A stretch of DNA of 64,000 bases from NCBI RefSeq assembly GCF_018224885.1, contig NZ_JAGTXB010000006.1:1-64000 (forward strand). Reading direction: 5' to 3'. A model generated the notes under the pieces. The model made no database searches and had not been told where the DNA came from. It saw nothing but the letters and a program-made list of their open reading frames with translations. Both the position numbers and the translations under genes were made by a program. The stretch is from Chitinophaga hostae (GTDB taxonomy: Bacteria > Bacteroidota > Bacteroidia > Chitinophagales > Chitinophagaceae). This document shows, piece by piece, positions 34,148 to 43,095 of the stretch; position 1 is the first letter of the stretch, and each line of letters begins with the position of its first letter.

Positions 34148-35491
34148 CTATACTTTATCAGCTGCATCTGGCCTGATGGTTACCTGTACTTTCTGGATGC
34201 GCATTTTGTTTACTTCCAGTACAGTAAAATCATAGTTATTGTAGTTAATAACGCTGTTTTCTTCCGGAAATTTTCCTGCCAGCTCCAGTATCAGGCCACC
34301 AAGGGAGTCGCTTTCGCCTTTTACAGGCTCAAAGGTTTCGGGAGGGATGTCCATGATGCGGCAAACATCATTCAGCATGGTTTTGCCTTCAAATACATAG
34401 GTGAAGTTGTCTACTTTATTATAGTTGAATTCTTCTTCATCAAATTCATCTTTGATATCGCCGATGACTTCTTCCATGATATCTTCCAGTGTAACGATAC
34501 CGGAGGTACCGCCAAATTCATCCACCACTACGGCAAAATGCATGCGGCGGCTCTGGAATTCGGAGAGCAGGTCTTCAATGAGTTTATGTCCGTGTACGAA
34601 GAAAGGCTGCCGCATTACTTCGTGCCAGTCAAAGCTGCTGCCTTTGTCGAGGTGGGGCAGGAGGTCTTTGGTGTGGATTACACCAACAATATTGTCGAGA
34701 TTGTCTTTGTATACGGGTAAACGGGAATAATGCAGATCTGCCACTCTTTTCACGATATCGCCAAAGCTGCTGTCATATTCCACGCCGTTTACGTCTAAAC
34801 GGCCGCGCATGATTTGTTTTACTGTGATATTGCCAAATTTGAGGATGCCTTTCAGGATATTTTTTTCTTCCTGTGAAGCGGTAGGATCTACGCTCATTTC
34901 GATGGCTTCATCAATTTCCTGGTAATTAACCGGGCCGCTGCCCCTGTGGAACAGGCGGGCTTCGATGCTGCCGCTGAGGCCTACGAAGAAGTCGCTTACC
35001 GGCTCCATGGTGGCGTGTACCAGGCTTACAAACCAGGCGAAATAGGTGGCAAAACGGATATTATTCTGAGCGGCCCATACGCGGGGAAGTATTTGTCCGA
35101 AGAACAGCAATATCAGGCAAATGGCGGAAATCCTTACCACAAGGGAAACCACCGGCAGGGTTTGCAGGTCTTCCATCTGGGTAACAAGATAGTTGGTGAT
35201 CATGATAAACGCGATCGTTAACAGGATACCGGCTATTTGTAAAGAAGCCAGGAGTGATTTGGGTTTTTCCAGCAGTTTGGTGATGAGTTTGCCGGAGGCA
35301 TTTTGCCGGGTTTTAAGCACATTCAGGTCCTTATAATTTAAGGAAAAGAAAGCCACTTCTGCCCCGGAAACGATGAAGGTAAGCAGCAACAGCACAAATA
35401 TGACCAGCAGGAACACCACCACGTTCGGGGTGCCAATGGGTGCGCTGGCTTGTAAAAAATAGGATACGTTGCTTGCCGAAAAGATGCCCAA
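34148..35491 (-). CDS. gldE: Gliding-associated membrane protein GldE (HlyC/CorC type)
   Basis: A 447-aa protein with the architecture of the CorC family. A DUF21/CNNM membrane domain with three to four helices covers about 20-190. A CBS pair (about 215-340: MRGRLDVNGVEYDSSFGDIV, then VVDEFGGTSGIVTLEDIMEE) and a C-terminal CorC_HlyC transporter-associated domain (about 360-440) follow. In gliding bacteria this paralogue is GldE, located beside gldD as here. The CorC family is linked to magnesium or cobalt export; the role in gliding is partly supportive. Confidence 0.88.
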   Translation of the reverse strand: MGIFSASNVSYFLQASAPIGTPNVVVFLLVIFVLLLLTFIVSGAEVAFFSLNYKDLNVLKTRQNASGKLITKLLEKPKSLLASLQIAGILLTIAFIMITNYLVTQMEDLQTLPVVSLVVRISAICLILLFFGQILPRVWAAQNNIRFATYFAWFVSLVHATMEPVSDFFVGLSGSIEARLFHRGSGPVNYQEIDEAIEMSVDPTASQEEKNILKGILKFGNITVKQIMRGRLDVNGVEYDSSFGDIVKRVADLHYSRLPVYKDNLDNIVGVIHTKDLLPHLDKGSSFDWHEVMRQPFFVHGHKLIEDLLSEFQSRRMHFAVVVDEFGGTSGIVTLEDIMEEVIGDIKDEFDEEEFNYNKVDNFTYVFEGKTMLNDVCRIMDIPPETFEPVKGESDSLGGLILELAGKFPEENSVINYNNYDFTVLEVNKMRIQKVQVTIRPDAADKV

Positions 35492-35623
35492 GATGTTGAA
35501 CTTTGATGTAAATAATCAAAAATAAGGGGAAAGTAATTCATGGAATTGCTTTCCCTGCACGCAAATATAAGTAATGTCCCTATATAGGATTACGTACAAT
35601 CAAAACTTAATATTTTTTTGCAA

Positions 35624-36082
35624 CTAAAACGGCAGATCGTCTGCTGGTTCATTCAATGAAGGGGGAATTTCCATTCCGGGAAAGTTATCTCCACTGCCTG
35701 AGCCCGTACTGCTATGGTGAGGTATGGGGTGATCTTGGTTGTTGAGGTCCATGCGTTTATCCAGCATAACCAGGTTGTCGCCTACAACTTCGGTGGCAAA
35801 TTTCTTATTGCCTTCCTTGTCTTCCCAGCTGCGGGTGCGCAAACGGCCTTCAATGTAAACAAGACTGCCTTTGTGGAGGTATTTCTGTGCCAATTCGGCC
35901 AGTCCCCGCCATAGCACCACTGTATGCCATTCTGTTTGTGAAATGAGCTTACCTGCCCTGTCTTTGAACGTTTCAGTAGTTGCCAGTGAAAATTTGGCTA
36001 CTGCGATATTCCCTTCCAGAAACTGTACATCCGGATCTCTGCCCAAATTGCCTATCAGGATTACTTTATTAACACCTCTCAT
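35624..36082 (-). CDS. ssb: Single-stranded DNA-binding protein
   Basis: About 152 aa from the ATG at 36082 (MRGVNKVILIGNLGRDP). A start further up at 36166 adds 28 residues not typical of SSB. The OB fold covers about 1-108. A flexible linker follows (DHPIPHHSSTGSGSG) and the chain ends in the acidic tip DDLPF, the protein-interaction tail of SSB. It binds ssDNA in replication and repair. It is flanked by mutY and gldE as in other Bacteroidota. Confidence 0.92.
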   Translation of the reverse strand: MRGVNKVILIGNLGRDPDVQFLEGNIAVAKFSLATTETFKDRAGKLISQTEWHTVVLWRGLAELAQKYLHKGSLVYIEGRLRTRSWEDKEGNKKFATEVVGDNLVMLDKRMDLNNQDHPIPHHSSTGSGSGDNFPGMEIPPSLNEPADDLPF

Positions 36083-36279
36083 AGTTGTAGGTTTTTTTAG
36101 TCTATTGTTAAAAAGTTCTTCTTTTAATAAATAAACAACCTTCTTAAAGTTAATATTTTTTTCCAATCGATAGTGAAAAATTTCTTACTGGCAGCCGGTT
36201 AAGCCGGATTTTGTGTTTAGCAACTATTATAGAAGTGGTTTAACGCTTAACGTATATTTTTTATCCCTATGCGTGAAAA

Positions 36280-37353
36280 CTAAAATAGTTGTAAGTGATT
36301 ACTTTCCAGGAAGGTGGTAATTGTTTTCGGGAAAGCATAATTATTCAGGCTGTTTCGCGGTACCAGCATGAATCCTGGCAGCACAGGCGGCTTCTTCACA
36401 TGAATACTGATAAACTGGCTGTGAATGGTTTGATGGGTAAGTTGTTGTTTGAAAGGGGCCGATACCCTTTCTATCTCTGGTTTTGCATTGCCAAAATAAT
36501 TCCGGAATGCTTCGGAGGTTTGTAACTCCGTGATATCGGACGGTGCAGTAGTTTCAATAAGCAGGAACTCGTGCAGGTTTTGCCAGATATCGCTGTCTGT
36601 TCTTTTTCGTATAAAGATCTGTTCTTTATAATTGACCAGCAGGTAGTTGAAATACCTTTTTTTGATCTGTAATTTTTTTGTTTTTATCGGGAGAAGTGGC
36701 ACCAGCTGGTGTTGCAGGGCCACGCACTTTTTGCGGAGGGGACAGTCATCGCAGAGGGGTTGCTGAGGTTTGCATACTACGGCGCCGAAGTCCATAATAC
36801 TCTGGTTATATGCCGCAGAGGCGTCTTCCGGGAGCAGTTCCTGTGCCAGTGTATCAAATTGTTTTTTCCCGGCGGTGCTGTCTATCGGTGTTTCGATCCC
36901 AAAGTAGCGGGAGAGGACCCTGAAAACATTGCCATCGAGCACAGCGTAAGGGAGGTTGAAGGCAAAGGAGGCGATGGCGGCGGCGGTATAGGGACCAATT
37001 CCTTTCAGTGATTTGATCTGTTCGTACTGGTCAGGGAACTTTCCAAGGTAGGTGTTGGTAATTTCGCGGGCGGCTGCCAGCATATTTTTACAGCGGGCGT
37101 AGTAGCCCAATCCCTGCCATAAACGGAATACTTCTTCTTCCGGTGCGGCTGCCAGTTTTTCTACTGTTGGGTAGTGTTGAATAAATCGTTCATAGTACGG
37201 CCAGCCTTGCTCCACGCGGGTTTGCTGGAGGATGATTTCAGACAGCCAGATGCGGTACGGATCTTTTTCACCCTTCCAGGGCATGTTGCGGGTATTGACT
37301 TCCCGGTTCCACTCCAGTAATTTTTCGGTAAAAAAATGTCGGGGGAATATCAT
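36280..37353 (-). CDS. mutY: A/G-specific adenine glycosylase
   Basis: A 357-aa DNA repair enzyme that removes adenine opposite 8-oxoguanine. The HhH motif is LKGIGPYTAAAIASFAF (about 114-130) with the catalytic Asp in VLDGNVFRVLSR. The 4Fe-4S ligands are C-x6-C-x2-C-x5-C in VCKPQQPLCDDCPLRKKC. The C-terminal NUDIX-like domain (about 225-350) recognises 8-oxoG. Length and order are normal. Confidence 0.93.
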   Translation of the reverse strand: MIFPRHFFTEKLLEWNREVNTRNMPWKGEKDPYRIWLSEIILQQTRVEQGWPYYERFIQHYPTVEKLAAAPEEEVFRLWQGLGYYARCKNMLAAAREITNTYLGKFPDQYEQIKSLKGIGPYTAAAIASFAFNLPYAVLDGNVFRVLSRYFGIETPIDSTAGKKQFDTLAQELLPEDASAAYNQSIMDFGAVVCKPQQPLCDDCPLRKKCVALQHQLVPLLPIKTKKLQIKKRYFNYLLVNYKEQIFIRKRTDSDIWQNLHEFLLIETTAPSDITELQTSEAFRNYFGNAKPEIERVSAPFKQQLTHQTIHSQFISIHVKKPPVLPGFMLVPRNSLNNYAFPKTITTFLESNHLQLF

Positions 37354-37537
37354 TTATATATTATTTTAATAAAATTATTTAGTATATTGATATGGCAAAA
37401 GCTGTACAAAACCCTATAAGGTACAACAGATACCCGTTTCCGGGCCTGCAAATAAATATAAATTATCGCCAATACCATTTATAAGAAAAAATGATAAAAT
37501 TTATTTGCTTAAAATTCAGCAATTAGAATTTTTAAAT

Positions 37538-37545
37538 TAACTTTG
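37538..37545 (+). promoter_or_regulatory. Candidate -7 element of the HU gene
   Basis: TAACTTTG matches TAnnTTTG exactly, 28 bp before the ATG. An AT-rich stretch lies upstream; no TTTG at standard -33 spacing. Confidence 0.5.
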
Positions 37546-37572
37546 AGAGTAAAGTAATCCTCTCGCTTTCAT

Positions 37573-37860
37573 ATGAGAAAAGCTGATTTAATTAACAACA
37601 TTGCTGAAAAAACCGGCATCCCCAAAGTCGATGTGTTAGTCACACTCGAGGCTATGTTCAAAGAGGTGAAAGAAGCACTTGCAAACGGAGAACATATTTA
37701 TATCCGTGGGTTTGGAAGTTTCATCACTAAAAAAAGAGCAGCCAAGATTGGGCGTAACATCAAGAAGAACGTAGCTGTGGAGATCCCTGAGCACTTTATT
37801 CCAGCATTTAAACCTTCGAAAGAATTTGTTGCTGAAGTAAAGAAGCTTAAAAGTTCTTAA
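37573..37860 (+). CDS. HU/IHF-family DNA-binding protein
   Basis: A 95-aa nucleoid protein of the HU/IHF fold. The N-terminal helices (MRKADLINNIAEKTGIPK) and the beta-arm (GFGSFITKKRAAKIGRNIKK) are typical, although the arm tip carries EIPEHF in place of the usual RNP-type sequence. It is divergent from mutY and ends 24 bp before the TPR gene. Confidence 0.92.
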   Translation: MRKADLINNIAEKTGIPKVDVLVTLEAMFKEVKEALANGEHIYIRGFGSFITKKRAAKIGRNIKKNVAVEIPEHFIPAFKPSKEFVAEVKKLKSS

Positions 37861-37867
37861 TTTTGCA

Positions 37868-37883
37868 GCCTAATATTTTAGGC
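37868..37883 (+). promoter_or_regulatory. Small palindrome just before the TPR gene start
   Basis: GCCTAA-TATT-TTAGGC is a perfect 6-bp palindrome ending one base before the ATG of the 280-aa gene. A TAATTTTG -7-like element (37858-37865) overlaps the HU stop just upstream, so this could be an operator or an RNA hairpin at the start. Confidence 0.4.
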
Positions 37884-37884
37884 G

Positions 37885-38727
37885 ATGCAAAAATCACAAG
37901 TTCTTCTGGTGGGTGCTGCGGTAGCACTATTGGTGATATTATTCGCCTTTGGCCGCACTGTGCCCCGGTCAGAAAAGAAACCTATGTCATCTGCTGCCCC
38001 TATGCAGGGTGGACAGGATGTGGAACCTATTGCCTTCTCCGAACTGCTGGCGACAGCAAAAGGGAAAATTCCTGCCGAAAAACTTTTACAGGTAAATTCC
38101 ATTGAGACGAATGTTGTCCGTGGAGATGTGAAAACCCAGCAGATAGCCGCCTACCAGCAATTATACAATACCTGGGACAGCCTCAATCAACTGCCCGTAG
38201 CCGCATATTATCTTGGCGAAGCCGCTAAGTTGGAAAATTCCGAAAAAAGCCTCACCTTTGCAGCCAATTTATTTTTAGCCCACTTGCAACATGCAGAAGA
38301 TCCTCGTGTAGCAAAATGGGAAGCCCAGCAAGCAATTACCTTGTTTGATCAGGCAATACAATTGAACCCGGCGAACGACACACTTAAAATATCACAGGCC
38401 ATGGTGTACATGAACACCGGGGAACCTATGACAGGTGTGGCGAAGTTGAGAGAAGTAGTGGCTGCACATCCTGATAATATTGATGCACAGGTTACATTAG
38501 CTAACCTTGCAATTACATCAGGTCAGTACGACAAAGCTATCGAAAGACTGGAAGGCGTTGCGAGGAGTCACCCGGATAATGCGAAAGTGTTATTTGTGCT
38601 GGCCGAATCATACCGCAGCAAAGGAGATAAAAAGAAAGCGATTGAGCTGTTTGAAAAAAGTAAACAACTGATGAGCGATCCGGAATTGAAGAAGGAAGTA
38701 GATAGTTATATTAAAAGTATTCAATAA
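37885..38727 (+). CDS. TPR-repeat membrane-anchored protein
   Basis: A 280-aa protein. An N-terminal helix (VLLVGAAVALLVILFAFG, about 6-23) anchors it in the inner membrane. Four or more TPR units follow, for example AITLFDQAIQLNPANDTL (about 150), KLREVVAAHPDNIDAQ, ERLEGVARSHPDNAKV and AIELFEKSKQL. It lies between HU and RNase G as in many Bacteroidota genomes; function unknown. It may help assemble RNA or envelope complexes, which is a guess. Confidence 0.75.
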   Translation: MQKSQVLLVGAAVALLVILFAFGRTVPRSEKKPMSSAAPMQGGQDVEPIAFSELLATAKGKIPAEKLLQVNSIETNVVRGDVKTQQIAAYQQLYNTWDSLNQLPVAAYYLGEAAKLENSEKSLTFAANLFLAHLQHAEDPRVAKWEAQQAITLFDQAIQLNPANDTLKISQAMVYMNTGEPMTGVAKLREVVAAHPDNIDAQVTLANLAITSGQYDKAIERLEGVARSHPDNAKVLFVLAESYRSKGDKKKAIELFEKSKQLMSDPELKKEVDSYIKSIQ

Positions 38728-38762
38728 TATTATTTTTCAATCATTTAAAAACGTATCAGCGT

Positions 38763-38858
38763 ATGCCTTGCGGTAAGAAAAGAAAAAGACATAAAATTGC
38801 CACTCACAAGCGTAAAAAAAGACTGAGAAAGAACCGGCATAAAAGTAAGAAGAAATAA
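38763..38858 (+). CDS. 31-aa very basic protein (AURKAIP1/COX24-domain type)
   Basis: A 31-codon gene. It opens MPCGKKRKRHK and goes on ATHKRKKRLRKNRHK; 20 of 31 residues are Lys or Arg or His. Short proteins of this sequence are conserved in Bacteroidota and annotated as AURKAIP1/COX24-domain proteins, related to the mitochondrial ribosomal protein mS38. A ribosomal or rRNA-binding role is likely. It lies between the TPR gene and rng. The identification is from memory of the family and not a search. Confidence 0.75.
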   Translation: MPCGKKRKRHKIATHKRKKRLRKNRHKSKKK

Positions 38859-39166
38859 TTACTCCAGTTTCCCGCCATTTATTCCGGCGCGGTGATCGGA
38901 TAAAAATTTTCATATATCCTGCATGATTCTAGCATTTACTTCTTAAATTGCTATAGTCATGCAGGTTGTTTCCATAGATCCCGCAATTGAATTCTCCGGA
39001 CATTACCTGCAGTGATCGCTGAACCCTTAAGCAATCCATTCGTCACGAACGTGAAGAAATACGCTAACTTTATGGTGAGCATATTGTATTGGTATGCAGT
39101 AAGCTGTTCTTAATAGCCGTGTGCATAGCATAAAGGTGAAGTTTTAAAGGTTAAAATTTTGGACGC
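38859..39166. other. Intergenic region before rng
   Basis: 308 bp without a gene. There are no strong hairpins. A TAACTTTA element at 39064-39071 resembles the -7 consensus and may belong to rng, about 95 bp from its start. Confidence 0.4.
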
Positions 39167-40717
39167 TTGAATAAGGAACTTATTATAAATGCGGCTCCGA
39201 CAGGGGTGGAAATTGCGTTACTGGAAGATAAGAAGCTAGTTGAATTACATCACGAAAGTGGCAATCCTAACTTCTCAGTAGGCGATTTGTACCTGGGCAA
39301 GGTTAAAAAGCTGATACCCGGCTTAAATGCTGCATTTGTGGACGTAGGCTTCGAGAAAGATGCCTTTTTACATTATACGGATCTCAGCCCCTATATCCGC
39401 TCTATTCTTAAATTTACTGCAACAGCTATCAGCGATAAAACGCCCGATGGATTTGATTTCACTAAGTTTAAAAATGAACCGGAAATAGTGAAGACCGGTA
39501 AAATTACTGATGTACTTGGAGGTAAACCCAACATCCTCGTGCAAATTCTGAAAGAACCCATTTCTTCTAAAGGCCCCCGCCTTAGCTGCGAAATTTCTTT
39601 ACCCGGAAGGTTTATAGTGTTAACACCCTTTAACGATATTGTTGCGGTTTCTAAAAAAATCCACTCTTCCGAAGAAAGAAAAAGATTGCAGAAAATCGTG
39701 GAAGCTATCAAAACGCCCAATTTCGGCGTTATTGTACGCACCGCCGCTGAAGGAAAGAAAACAGCAGAATTACACGAAGACCTGACAACCCTCGTTCAAA
39801 CCTGGAAAAATATCCAGGCCAATCTCAGCGGAGGCGTTGCCCCGCAAAAGATCCTGAGCGAACAAACCAAAACAGCCAGTATTCTTCGCGATCTGCTCAA
39901 TGAAAGCTTTAACCGTATAGTCGTTAACGATAAGAATATCTTCACAGACACCAAAACGTATATCCAAAAGATTGCACCTGAAAAGTCTGATATCGTTAAC
40001 TATTACAATAACGGATCTCCCATCTTCGATAACTTCGGTATTACCCGCCAGGTAAAGGCATCTTTTGGTAAAACCGTTAACCTCGACAGTGGCGTATACC
40101 TCATCATTGAAGCAACAGAAGCCCTGCACGTAATAGACGTTAACAGCGGTTATAAAAGCTCCAGCAACAACCAGGAACAAAATGCACTCGCATCCAACCT
40201 GGAAGCTGCTGCCGAAATTGCCCGGCAACTAAGACTGCGGGATCTTGGTGGTATCATTATCATTGACTTCATTGATATGAAACTGCCGGAAAACAAAAAA
40301 GCAATTTTTGAAGCCATGGAAAAATTCATGGCACAAGACAGAGCTAAACATACTATTTTACCCATATCGAAATTTGGCCTCATGCAAATTACCCGCCAAC
40401 GGGTAAAACCTGAGATCACCATTTCAGTGGCAGAAGATTGCCCTACCTGCAGAGGAACAGGTAAAATAGGCGCTTCTATGCTGATCCTCGAAGACATTGA
40501 GAAAAACCTGCAATACCTGCTGAATCACCAGCATAAAGGTCTTACCATACGTATTCACCCTATACTGCACGCATACCTTACTAAAGGCTTCCTGGGATCC
40601 AAACAATGGAAATGGTATTTCCAATATAAAAAATGGATCAAACTGAAGGCTGATTCAAACTACCACCTTACTGAATACCGTTTCTTCGACGCAAATGATG
40701 AGGAAATTAAGTTATAA
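39167..40717 (+). CDS. rng: Ribonuclease G (RNase E/G family)
   Basis: A 516-aa endoribonuclease acting in rRNA and mRNA processing. The start is TTG at 39167, which gives the family N-terminus NKELIINAAPTGVEIAL; no ATG fits. An S1-like domain covers about 35-130. The metal-binding Asp residues lie in HVIDVNSG and IIIDFIDM, and the Zn-link Cys pair is in DCPTCRGTGK. Length fits RNase G, without the long RNase E tail. Its last codons and stop lie inside a 33-bp palindrome. Confidence 0.93.
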   Translation: MNKELIINAAPTGVEIALLEDKKLVELHHESGNPNFSVGDLYLGKVKKLIPGLNAAFVDVGFEKDAFLHYTDLSPYIRSILKFTATAISDKTPDGFDFTKFKNEPEIVKTGKITDVLGGKPNILVQILKEPISSKGPRLSCEISLPGRFIVLTPFNDIVAVSKKIHSSEERKRLQKIVEAIKTPNFGVIVRTAAEGKKTAELHEDLTTLVQTWKNIQANLSGGVAPQKILSEQTKTASILRDLLNESFNRIVVNDKNIFTDTKTYIQKIAPEKSDIVNYYNNGSPIFDNFGITRQVKASFGKTVNLDSGVYLIIEATEALHVIDVNSGYKSSSNNQEQNALASNLEAAAEIARQLRLRDLGGIIIIDFIDMKLPENKKAIFEAMEKFMAQDRAKHTILPISKFGLMQITRQRVKPEITISVAEDCPTCRGTGKIGASMLILEDIEKNLQYLLNHQHKGLTIRIHPILHAYLTKGFLGSKQWKWYFQYKKWIKLKADSNYHLTEYRFFDANDEEIKL

Positions 40718-40771
40718 AAATCAAAAGGTCCGGCAGCCGCCGGACCTTTTGATTTTTATAACTTAATTTCC
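40702..40771. terminator. 33-bp perfect palindrome at the rng stop codon
   Basis: Arms 40702-40734 and 40739-40771 are perfectly complementary with a 4-nt loop. The left arm contains the last rng codons and its TAA. The GC core is GGTCCGGC with A/T-rich outer arms, so it should work as a terminator in both directions between rng and the convergent cupin gene. Confidence 0.85.
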
Positions 40772-40921
40772 AGCTTTTAGCCATTAGCTGTTAGCTTTTA
40801 GCCAAATGCAGCGAAGTTGATGCATGATCTGCTGACAAAAGTTAACGCTGTTTTGATTTTGCAGTCTTATCCGCTGCATTTGGCTAAAAGCTAAAAGCTA
40901 ACAGCTAATGGCTAACAGCTA
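40772..40921. repeat. TAGC-type inverted repeat sharing the cupin stop codon
   Basis: Arms 40772-40813 and 40872-40920 pair over about 40 bp, with one extra AAAGCTA unit in the right arm. They are built from GCTAAAAGCT, AACAGCTAATGG and GCATTTGGC. On the minus strand the cupin stop TAG begins TAGCTGTTAGCC, the same form as at carB. Confidence 0.75.
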
Positions 40922-41245
40922 GTATCGGTATTCCTCCCGCACAGGACTAAAGCTGTCAATTATCTTACAATCTGTTACCGCCTTGCCACCATGTGGGGTA
41001 TTGGGAGGAATTACCAGCGTATCGTATTGTTCCAGTACGTATTTCTCGCCATCCAGCTCCATCTCAAAAACACCTGCCGATACATATGTAATCTGCTCGT
41101 GCGGGTGCTGATGTATAGGAGACACCGACCCGGCCGAAATCTCCCAAAAAGCCAGCGTACTTTTATCACCATGAACAAAACGGCCGTAATGGCCGGGAAT
41201 CGTATTTTTTACAGGAATATTATCCAGGGAAACAGGTTTGTTCAT
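40919..41245 (-). CDS. Cupin-domain protein
   Basis: A 108-aa single-domain cupin. The metal motif is SPIHQHPHEQITYV (about 38-51) with three His/Glu ligands, and the second motif is PPNTPHGGKAV. Small cupins bind metals or sugars; substrate unknown. It stands alone, convergent with rng. Confidence 0.85.
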   Translation of the reverse strand: MNKPVSLDNIPVKNTIPGHYGRFVHGDKSTLAFWEISAGSVSPIHQHPHEQITYVSAGVFEMELDGEKYVLEQYDTLVIPPNTPHGGKAVTDCKIIDSFSPVREEYRY

Positions 41246-41405
41246 ATTTGTGCCTTTTAGATATTAAATATAACGGATGTGCCAGATTTTAACAACGGCC
41301 TGAACTATAAGTACATATATTTCATACTTTTACGGCCATAAATAATCTTGATCCCCATAGTAATTGTCATGCTTGTTAAGTAAAATAAATACATCCATTA
41401 CGCTT

Positions 41406-43076
41406 ATGACTATACGTTTTTACTCCTTACTCGCCTTACTGTCATTCATCATCTTTGCCGCCTGTCAGCAGGAGAGCGGTTCCCGGAAGAGAACAAAGGC
41501 AAGAGATACCTCTCACTATACCAAACAGGCGTATATTGAACAGACTATCGACAGCAATTATGTGAACAAATTTCTGCAGTCACATAACGCCTATGATGCC
41601 TATGATGAATATATTCTCAATTTCTACCGGAAACGCGATTTTCACTTTGCATGGATCAATAAAGACGGGCTGACAGAACAAGCCAGCAACTTTATTAACC
41701 TCATGAAAAATGATGCTGCCTACGGGATTAAAGACAGCAGCCTGATGACTCCCGACCTGCAGCAGCTGACCGATACGCTCCTGGTAAGCGATGTAGGGCT
41801 GAAACCCGGCGATACCGCCGTTCCCCGCATCGAAATGTTACTCACCGCGCAGTTCTTTGCCTATGGAAACAAGGTATGGGGCGGACTTACCGCTGATACG
41901 GCGAAAGACCTGGAATGGTTTATCCCCCGCAAAAAAATAGATATGGAGAGCCTGCTGGACTCCATGGTCAATAAAAAGAATAATGCGTTTGAAGACGATG
42001 AACCAGTAAACAGGCAATATATATTGCTCCGCCAGCAATTGAAAAGACTGGCACAAATTGAATCCGGAAAAAAATGGGATTCCATCCGGACCACACAGAA
42101 AAGCTTTAAAAAAGGTGATTCTTCCGAAGTGGTAGCCTTGGTGAAAAACAGGCTGGAAGCATTTGGAGACCTGCCCGGAACCGACAGCAGCAAACGTTTT
42201 ACCGCTGCATTGGATACCGCTATCCGCAATTTCCAGCTGAGGATGGGCCTCCGGGAAGATGGCACCATCAACAAAGGCGTACTGGACGCGCTGAACACTC
42301 CGCTGCAGGACCGCATCCAAAAGATATTACTGAATATGGAACGTTTGCGCTGGGTACCTATAGAGCCTACTACAGACTATATCCTCGTCAATATTCCACA
42401 GTTTAAAATGCACGTATACGACAAAGGGAAATTAGCCTGGAGCTGCAACGTGGTGGTTGGCAAACCCGGCGCCAATACAGTGATATTTACCAAAGAACTG
42501 CGCTATATCGTATTCAGCCCTTATTGGAACGTTCCTCCCGGAATACTCGCAAAAGAAGTGTTACCCGGATTGAAACGCAGCGGTAGCGGCTATCTTGCCA
42601 GGCAGAATATGGAAATTGTGGGCGCCAGCGGAAAAACAATTTCACCGGGATCTATCAATTTCAGCAAGTATTCAGGTGGTAACTTTCCGTATATCGTAAG
42701 ACAAAAACCCGGTGGAAAGAATTCATTAGGCAAAGTGAAATTCCTTTTCCCGAACGAGTACAATATTTACTTGCACGATACGCCCGCCCGTTACCTGTTT
42801 GGAGAGAACAAGCGCTCTTTCAGCCATGGCTGTATCAGGATTTCAGAACCCAAGCACCTGGCACAATGGCTGCTGCGCGGCGATTCCAGCTGGACCGACA
42901 AGAAAATCGATGAAGCCCTGGATGCCGGTAAAGAAAAATATGCGACCGTGAAAGATAAGGTACCGGTATTCATCGTGTATTTCACCGCCTTTGTAGATAG
43001 TGACGGGCGGCTGAACTTCCGGGATGACGTGTACGGCCATGATCAGAAACTGGCTGCTTCTTTATTTGGCAAATAA
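41406..43076 (+). CDS. L,D-transpeptidase, YcbB-like lipoprotein
   Basis: About 556 aa from the ATG at 41406; a TTG at 41364 would bury the lipoprotein signal. The lipobox is FIIFAAC with Cys at 18. A long N-terminal domain of YcbB type covers about 35-230, a peptidoglycan-binding repeat about 245-300 (LPGTDSSKRFTAALDTAIRN) and the YkuD catalytic domain about 325-500. Catalytic Cys is in FSHGCIRIS and the His in YLHDTPAR. It should form 3-3 cross-links in peptidoglycan. The longer relative of the 10.8-kb gene. Confidence 0.88.
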   Translation: MTIRFYSLLALLSFIIFAACQQESGSRKRTKARDTSHYTKQAYIEQTIDSNYVNKFLQSHNAYDAYDEYILNFYRKRDFHFAWINKDGLTEQASNFINLMKNDAAYGIKDSSLMTPDLQQLTDTLLVSDVGLKPGDTAVPRIEMLLTAQFFAYGNKVWGGLTADTAKDLEWFIPRKKIDMESLLDSMVNKKNNAFEDDEPVNRQYILLRQQLKRLAQIESGKKWDSIRTTQKSFKKGDSSEVVALVKNRLEAFGDLPGTDSSKRFTAALDTAIRNFQLRMGLREDGTINKGVLDALNTPLQDRIQKILLNMERLRWVPIEPTTDYILVNIPQFKMHVYDKGKLAWSCNVVVGKPGANTVIFTKELRYIVFSPYWNVPPGILAKEVLPGLKRSGSGYLARQNMEIVGASGKTISPGSINFSKYSGGNFPYIVRQKPGGKNSLGKVKFLFPNEYNIYLHDTPARYLFGENKRSFSHGCIRISEPKHLAQWLLRGDSSWTDKKIDEALDAGKEKYATVKDKVPVFIVYFTAFVDSDGRLNFRDDVYGHDQKLAASLFGK

Positions 43077-43095
43077 GATCTTTTTCTGCCCAGGA

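Noticed and set aside
35492-35623. Short minus- and plus-strand frames near the gldE start
   Set aside because: They overlap gldE in other frames and carry no conserved sequence; the gap itself shows only AT-rich spacer.
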